From the NCBI GenBank assembly GCA_018398765.1, contig JAHBMJ010000600.1, positions 1 through 33,636 of the forward strand: DNA of 33,636 nt, read 5' to 3'. The translations under genes and the position numbers were made by a program. Shown here piece by piece: positions 22,054-33,636 of the stretch. The notes under the pieces are model-generated. The model made no database searches, was not told the origin of the DNA, and was given only the letters and a program-made list of their open reading frames with translations. Origin of the DNA: Chromera velia (Eukaryota; Sar; Chromeraceae). Within the stretch, counting starts at the first letter, position 1. Each line of letters opens with the position of its first letter.

Positions 22054-23345
22054 TTAAGAGAGGAGGCTGCTGAGTTCCTGCAAGACCTTCCTCACCAGGT
22101 CTGCAGGAAAGGCAGGAGCCACCAACGCGCCTCCCCCTCTCTGTGCAAGAGCCAGAGAGAGAGGCAGAGAGAGAGACAAAGAACCAGCCCCCCTCTTCCT
22201 CACCATGCCCCCATTCGCAAACGGAGCACAGAGACTGCCAGTGGCAGCAGAGGACGAAGAAGAAGACGAACACGAAGAAAGGAATCCTCCCTGTCGTTTG
22301 CCCTTTTGACCCTGACTTTCTCGAATATCTGCACGTTCTCTCTCTCACACACATACACAGACACACCCAAACAAACGTCAAGAACTTCGCATGCGTGTAC
22401 ACAGACATACACGCACGCACATAAACGTCAAGAAGTTCACATACGTGGACACACACACACACACACACACACACGCACGTGTACATGCACACAGGGGGAG
22501 GGGTTGAAGAGTGAGGAATCATGAAACAGTGAGACGACATCACGAGGAGGTCCTCTCTCCTCTCGTGCCCTCCGTCTGTCTGTCCAAACAGTGGCACACT
22601 CCAGCCAATCAGGAGACTGCTGGAAAGAACCAGGGAGGGCGCAGAAACGAAAGAAAAGAAAATACTATCGAGCGATCCGACCGAATCGGCGAGACAAGGC
22701 AAAGCGACAGAAGGGGGGGTGGAGGCGGTGGGGTGGGATGGGAACGGAAGGGCATATCTTTTGCACCAACAATTAAAACAGAAGACAGAAGAAGGAAGGA
22801 AGGAAGGAAGGAAGGAAGCAAGCAAGGAAGGAAGGAAGGAAAGAAAGAAAGAAAGGAAGGAAGGAAGGAAGGAAGGAAAGAAAGAAAGAAAGAAAGAAAA
22901 GAACGAAAGAAAGAAAGAAAGAAAGAAAGAAAGAAAAAAAGGAAGGAAGGAAGGAAGGAAGGAAGGAAAGGAGAAGACCAACTGACCGATCAGCCCACTC
23001 TGTTCGAGGCAGGTCAGGAGGTCCCGGAAGGCCGAAATTCCGGACACGTGAGGAAGTTGACGTTTGGAGCACTCCGTCGTGTACCGTTGCTGCATGAAGC
23101 ATACACACAACGAGGGGGTGGGTTGTTCGTTCAAGCACATGGGAGCAAAAACCTTGCGGGAATGCGCACACAATCGTACTCCCCCCCTCTCTCTCACACA
23201 CACACGCGCGCGCACACATTTACAGTTTTCGTGAGTTCGCACAGATCGCGCAGAGACGATCAAGCAAGGAAGGGGGGCACGAATGAATGCAGTTAAGGAA
23301 AGCAAATGAAAGCCCGCGACGAGAGAGGAAAACAGAAAAAAACAG

Positions 23346-23386
<41 letters not shown>

Positions 23387-26300
23387 GAAGGAAGAAAGAA
23401 AGAAAGGAAGAAAGGAAGGAAGAAAGGAAGAAAGGAAGGAAGGAAGGAAGGAAGGAAGAAAGAAAGAAAGGGAAGGAAGGAAGGAAGGAAGGAAGGAAGG
23501 GAGGAAGGAAGGGAAGGAAGGAAGGGAAGGAAGGAAGGGAAGGAAGGAAGGGAAGGAAGGAAGGAAGGAAGGAAGGAAGGAAGCAAGGAAGGAAGGAAAG
23601 AAAGAAAGAAAGAAAGAAAGAAAGAAAAGAAAGAAAGAAAGAAAGAGGGGGCCGACTGACGTGCAAAGCGGTGACTCCCATTTCCCCCTTTGTCTTTGTG
23701 TCGTCTCTCTCCTCTTCCCCCTCTTTCCCCTTCCCCCCTGCCTGGGGAGACGGGCCGTCGAGACTTTTGCAGAGAGCCCACACAGCAAATTTCTGCTGCT
23801 GAGGGAGAGCAGAGATCCGGCCCTTCAAGAGGGCCCAGTCGGACTGGCACCGCTCTCTGAACACCCCCAGTACGTCTCCCATCTCCACACCTGCTGCTGC
23901 TGCTGCTGGGGAGCTGTTCTGCTTCTTTGGGCGCTTCGCCTCTCTCTCGGACTCTTCCCGTCCTTTTTCCTTTTCCAACGACTCTTTCATCAACATCCCC
24001 CCACCCCTTTTGTTGTTCTGGGACGGACTGAACGACACCTCGGAGGGGAAAGATGAGAGAGGCGAGGCAGCAGAGCTAAGGGGGCTGGAGACGGATACTG
24101 GGCACTGGGATGGACGTGCGGATGGGGGAACGGTTGTGGTGGTTGCAGAGCCGAAAGGGAGAGAGGGGATGCTCATGCGATCCTCCGGGCCTGTCTCTTT
24201 GCCCGACCGCCTCTCCCTCTCCTTCTCCCCCTCCGCGTGCTTGTCTCCTGGAGGAGAACCTTTCACTGGATCAACGATCTCTCTCCCTCTCCCGCTCTTT
24301 GAAGGAGCAGAAGAAGGAGGAGAAGAAGAGCCAGGCTGACGTTGCCCCTCTGCCAAAGAGGCTGAAGAGAGAGACCCGAGACGAGCTCGGACAGCCTGTT
24401 CGCAGAGGCTGAGCATCTCTCTGCAATCCCCCTTTCGAGAGGCCTCCTTGCGGGCTGTCAGCTCCAAGGCACCGTCAGCAAACAGGGTGTGCAGAAGGGA
24501 AGGCGAAGACGAGCCGCTTTTTTGCCCTTCCTTTCCCTCCTGCCATTCCTCTTTGCGTCTCCCCTGAGCAGGAGAGTGCAACGTAGAGGTGGAGATGGAG
24601 TGGCACTCTGCTGCGGTGAGGATACGTTTGGTGCAGATCTCCTTGAGGGTCGCGGCTGTGTAGGGGGGGAAGATGAGCGTCTCTGTCTCCAGCTGCCGCC
24701 TCTGCCTCGGAATCCCTGCATGCACACATGGGTAAATCCATGCAGTGACGGGCCGGGAGCGGAGGGGAGGGGAGAGAGGGGAGGCGAAGCGCATCAAAGT
24801 GTGATAAAAGCGCGCAACGGGAGAAGAAGAAGAGAGATGATCACAGACAGCCGCAGTGCTCCGCAAAGATTGAGAAAGGGGTCGTTTCCCGTTACAAACC
24901 TCATTTTCCCCCCTCTTTTTTGCAATTCTTTCCCTTTTATTTTCCGGGGCCAGCCGTCCTCCGATCTGACTGACTGACTGACTGACTCTTTCTCTTCCTT
25001 GACGTCTCTTCACCCTTCTCCTCCTCTAGGTCCTCCTCCTTTCCCTCCCGAGACGACCTGTCCCTCTCTCCCTCCGCCTCCTCCCGCAGACACCCGACGA
25101 CCGAAGTCCGCAGGTTGGAGAAGAGATCTGACGAGTTGGCAATTCCTGCAGGCAAGGAGAACGAAGGGAGGAGACAGGGAAGTAAGCGAAGACAGAAAGG
25201 AACGAAAAGATGGAAGCGAGGGAAGGAACGAAGGAGGGAAGGAACGAAGGAGGGAAGGAACGAAGGAGGGAAGGAAGGAAGGAGGGAAGGAACGAAGGAG
25301 GGAAGGAAGGAAGGAGGGAAGGAACGAAGGAGGGAAGGAAGGAACAAAGAAAGAAAAGAAATGCAGAGAATGGAAGAAAGAAAGAAAGAAAGAAACAAAC
25401 AAACAAACAAACAAAGAGAATGAATGAATGAATGAATGAATTAATGAATGAAGCGGGATGTGTTTCTCGCCCTCTCCCACCGCCCCCTTCACAAAGGAAG
25501 GGAAGTCGGGAAAATTCATATGCGACAGAAAGGACGGACGAGCCGCACATGCATGGAATCGATGACGTGAAGTAAAGTGGAGGGGAGGAAATGCAGGCGG
25601 GGACGCGAGGGTGGGGCGCCACGCAGGATGGACCAAAGGGTCAGTCAGACAACAAAAGAAAAGAGGACGAAACAATCTTTTCGGGAAGGAAGGGAAGGAA
25701 GGGAAGAAAGGAAACTGGAGCGAGACGTGCAAGAAGAACACGACACGACAGGGGGGAAATGAAAAGAGAGGAGAGGAGAGGAGAGGAGAGGGCCTACACT
25801 GCTTCCCTTCCCTTCCCTACCAATTCATATATCCGACTGAACCACTTGACCGACCGACCGACCGATGAGAACCAGTTTGGAGTGTTCTCCCGTTGAGAGG
25901 TCGAAGAGGCCGGTGAGAAATCCGGAAGCGTCCAGATAGAAGGAGGAGGAGCCCTTTTCTCCTCCCCTCTTCCCCTTGTTGGTGGACACACCCTCTCTTC
26001 TCTCCACGAGTACGTCAATCTCATCAACCACCAGCAGTTTGAGGAGTGCTCCTTCTTCCTCTTCTTCCATCTCCTTTCTTCCCCGTCTCTGTTCCGCCTG
26101 CACTTCCTGAAGCACAGAGAAGGCAGCAGTGAACCTGCCAATTCTCTTCCCGTCTCCCAATGACACAGGCTGCCCCCCCCCTTCCTTCTTCAATGAAGAC
26201 AGAAGCTTGCGGCTTTGCGCAGGAGTCAGGGAGAGGAGAGACGCGACGGCCTCCAGAATCGCAAGGCACGGATCCCGCCCCGCAGCCCCCGACTCCATCG

Positions 26301-27264
26301 CATTCACATACGCATAGCCTTGGGCGGAAGATGATCTGTTGGCTGGGACCTTTGCAAGTTCTCTCTTTCTCTTTTCCTCCCGGCTGGACTCACGCCCTGA
26401 TTGCCCGTCTCCGTCTCTGTCAGTTTCCTTTTTTGTTGTCTTCTTCAATTCTCCTCCCTCTCCGGACATCTGCTCGTTTTCCTCTTCTCCTGCTGCTGCT
26501 CGTGCGGCGGCTGCTGCGAGCCGTGGGGCTTTGAAGGAAACTTTTGCTTTGGGGTTCGAGTTGTTCTGAGAGACTGACGAAGACGAGATCGACTTCGTCT
26601 GTGTGGGCTGCTGGGTGTGTTGCTGTTGTTGTGGGACTCCGGGGGGGGATTGGAGACGGGGGGATTTCCGGGGCCTCTTTTCGTTTTGGGTCTGTTGAGT
26701 AGGAGGGCCCCCCTCCGCCTCTTTGTTTTGCTTTCCACCCCCTGCTACTGCCTGGTCATCGTCCCCCTTCCTTCCAGCCCGATCTGGGTCGCACCAGCGG
26801 GAAATCATTTTCTGTGCACAGTACTGGACACAACAAGTCTTCCCTGTGCCTGGCTGGCCGCAGACGTACAGGGCAGATCCCTGGCCCTCGCTCCGACATC
26901 TGCAGAAAGGAAGAAAGAAAAAAAGAAAGGAAAGTGGACTAGACGGAGAGGGAGGGCTCAACTTATGCTGACTGACAGAGAATGCAGCTGTGAATTTGGA
27001 AAAGACCACAGGCACCTCCCACAGGAGACAAGAGAGAAAGGGAGGGAAGAACGTCACGAAATTTCTTACTGCTTCAGTGAAAGCAAAAGAAAGTAAGTGC
27101 AAATCGGAGCAACGAGGAATCCATCCACAATAAACTCACTTTTCCAGGAAGGCTTCAAGTCTCTTCAGCTCCTCCTGTCGGCCCACGGGGACGGATGTAG
27201 GGGATGCTGTGGCCCGAAGAGAGGCCGAAAGACAGAGCAGCTGGCGTCTCTCCTCCTGAAACAT
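22054..27264 (-). CDS. CDC6: Cdc6/Orc1-family replication initiation ATPase, six exons
   Basis: An AAA+ ATPase that loads the MCM helicase at replication origins in the nucleus. Exons in gene order: 27264-27140, 26899-25863, 25145-25014, 24715-23661, 23089-22987, 22100-22054. All are GT-AG with matching phases, giving 832 residues. Family signs: SVPVGRQEELKRLEAFL before the ATPase, Walker A GQPGTGKT (Lys62), YVNAM, Walker B LLVVDEID (Asp334-Glu335), sensor 1 GIANSSDL (Asn391), LIFPPYTAATLKEI (about 445-458), sensor 2 KGDCREML (Arg530), then LPQQQKFAVWAL and a winged helix ending SGISAFRDLLTCLEQSGLI and LVRKVLQELSSLLS. An in-frame TGA lies just upstream of the ATG. There is no BAH-type N-terminus, so Cdc6 fits better than Orc1. 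Oddities: low-complexity inserts with Gln, Ala and acidic runs, and no canonical SR segment between sensor 1 and FPPYT. The exon 3 donor (25013) is the least certain boundary. Confidence 0.88.
22793..22976. repeat. (GGAA)n/(GAAA)n polypurine tract in Cdc6 intron 5
   Basis: An uninterrupted purine strand of GGAA and GAAA units on plus, hence polypyrimidine in the Cdc6 pre-mRNA. Very long Phe/Leu/Pro/Ser frames on minus are produced by the repeat, not a gene. Confidence 0.9.
23345..23650. repeat. (GGAA)n/(GAAA)n polypurine tract in Cdc6 intron 4
   Basis: About 300 bases of nearly pure purine (GAAA, GGAA, GGGAA units) on plus. It ends about 10 bases from the donor of the winged-helix exon boundary at 23661. 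Confidence 0.9.
25205..25440. repeat. (GGAAGGAACGAAGGA)n minisatellite and (GAAA)n, (CAAA)n, (GAAT)n runs in Cdc6 intron 2
   Basis: GGAACGAAGGAGGGAA units repeat between 25220 and 25345, followed by GAAA, CAAA and GAAT tetranucleotide runs to 25440. Again the sense strand of the gene is pyrimidine-rich. Confidence 0.9.
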
Positions 27265-31316
<4,052 letters not shown>

Positions 31317-31572
31317 TAGAGGGAGGGAGAGAGGGGTCGTGTGAATTAATTACTATTGATGTAGGAGTGCCTCATTGTGTCGTGTGTCGTCATCTTTAAT
31401 TTGGTAGTACTTTTGCTGTGCATATCATTTGTGTGTGCAGATTCACGTGTGCGTCGTCATGCATGATGAGTTTTGGCATTTTCCCCTCTCTCTCTGTGGG
31501 TCGCGAGTGTATGTGTGTTCGGAACGGTGTGTGGGTAGCGTGGTGGCGTGTGAAAGGGAGGGAGTGTGTGTG

Positions 31573-33636
<2,064 letters not shown>

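Noticed and set aside
21620-23850. Very long minus-strand frames (up to 722 codons) rich in Phe, Leu, Pro and Ser
   Set aside because: They are translations of (TTCC)n and (TTTC)n tracts that lie in introns of the Cdc6 gene.
25010-25741. Additional genes on minus over 25.0-25.7 kb
   Set aside because: Overlapping frames are driven by the GGAA-type minisatellite; only the GIANSSDL exon of Cdc6 is supported.

Overview
This is nuclear DNA of a eukaryote, most likely a protist. Its genes carry many GT-AG introns. It is rich in dinucleotide, tetranucleotide and polypurine repeats, has a tRNA-like repeat, and carries dead copies of a non-LTR retrotransposon and of a large-DNA-virus gene. The CCCH zinc-finger pattern and the reverse transcriptase style resemble those of alveolates (dinoflagellates, apicomplexans, chromerids). 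A chromerid-like alga is my best guess, but this is inference. All exon models were made by hand from open frames, splice sites and phase agreement, with no transcript data.

Layout. Positions 1-189 hold the open tail of an unknown frame. Positions 300-3550 hold a decayed non-LTR retrotransposon with a reverse transcriptase followed by a CxC/HxxxC zinc motif and a nuclease-like end. Positions 4100-7140 are AT-rich non-coding DNA with a tRNA-like element. Positions 7144-9886 hold a decayed D5-like primase-helicase, the replication enzyme of nucleocytoplasmic large DNA viruses. Positions 9887-12886 hold mini- and microsatellites.

Three host genes follow. On the plus strand, 12921-17369 is an eight-exon CCCH zinc-finger protein gene. 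About 110 bases further on, 17479-19657 is a six-exon ubiquitin-specific protease with Cys, QQD and His boxes; one extra base separates its His box from its last strand. On the minus strand, 27264-22054 is a six-exon Cdc6/Orc1 replication initiator whose larger introns carry long pyrimidine tracts on the sense strand. The protease and Cdc6 genes converge on a repeat-rich spacer (19658-22053), which also holds a compact set of hairpins.

Divergent from the Cdc6 gene is the most striking locus, 28202 to the right edge. A 12-segment transporter-like membrane domain appears to be joined in one reading frame to a large exon whose end looks like an ATP-grasp ligase. The N-run inside it is flanked on both sides by the same CCTCTA-plus-G sequence. 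Collapsing that overlap keeps the frame open, so the gap may be artificial and the fusion real.
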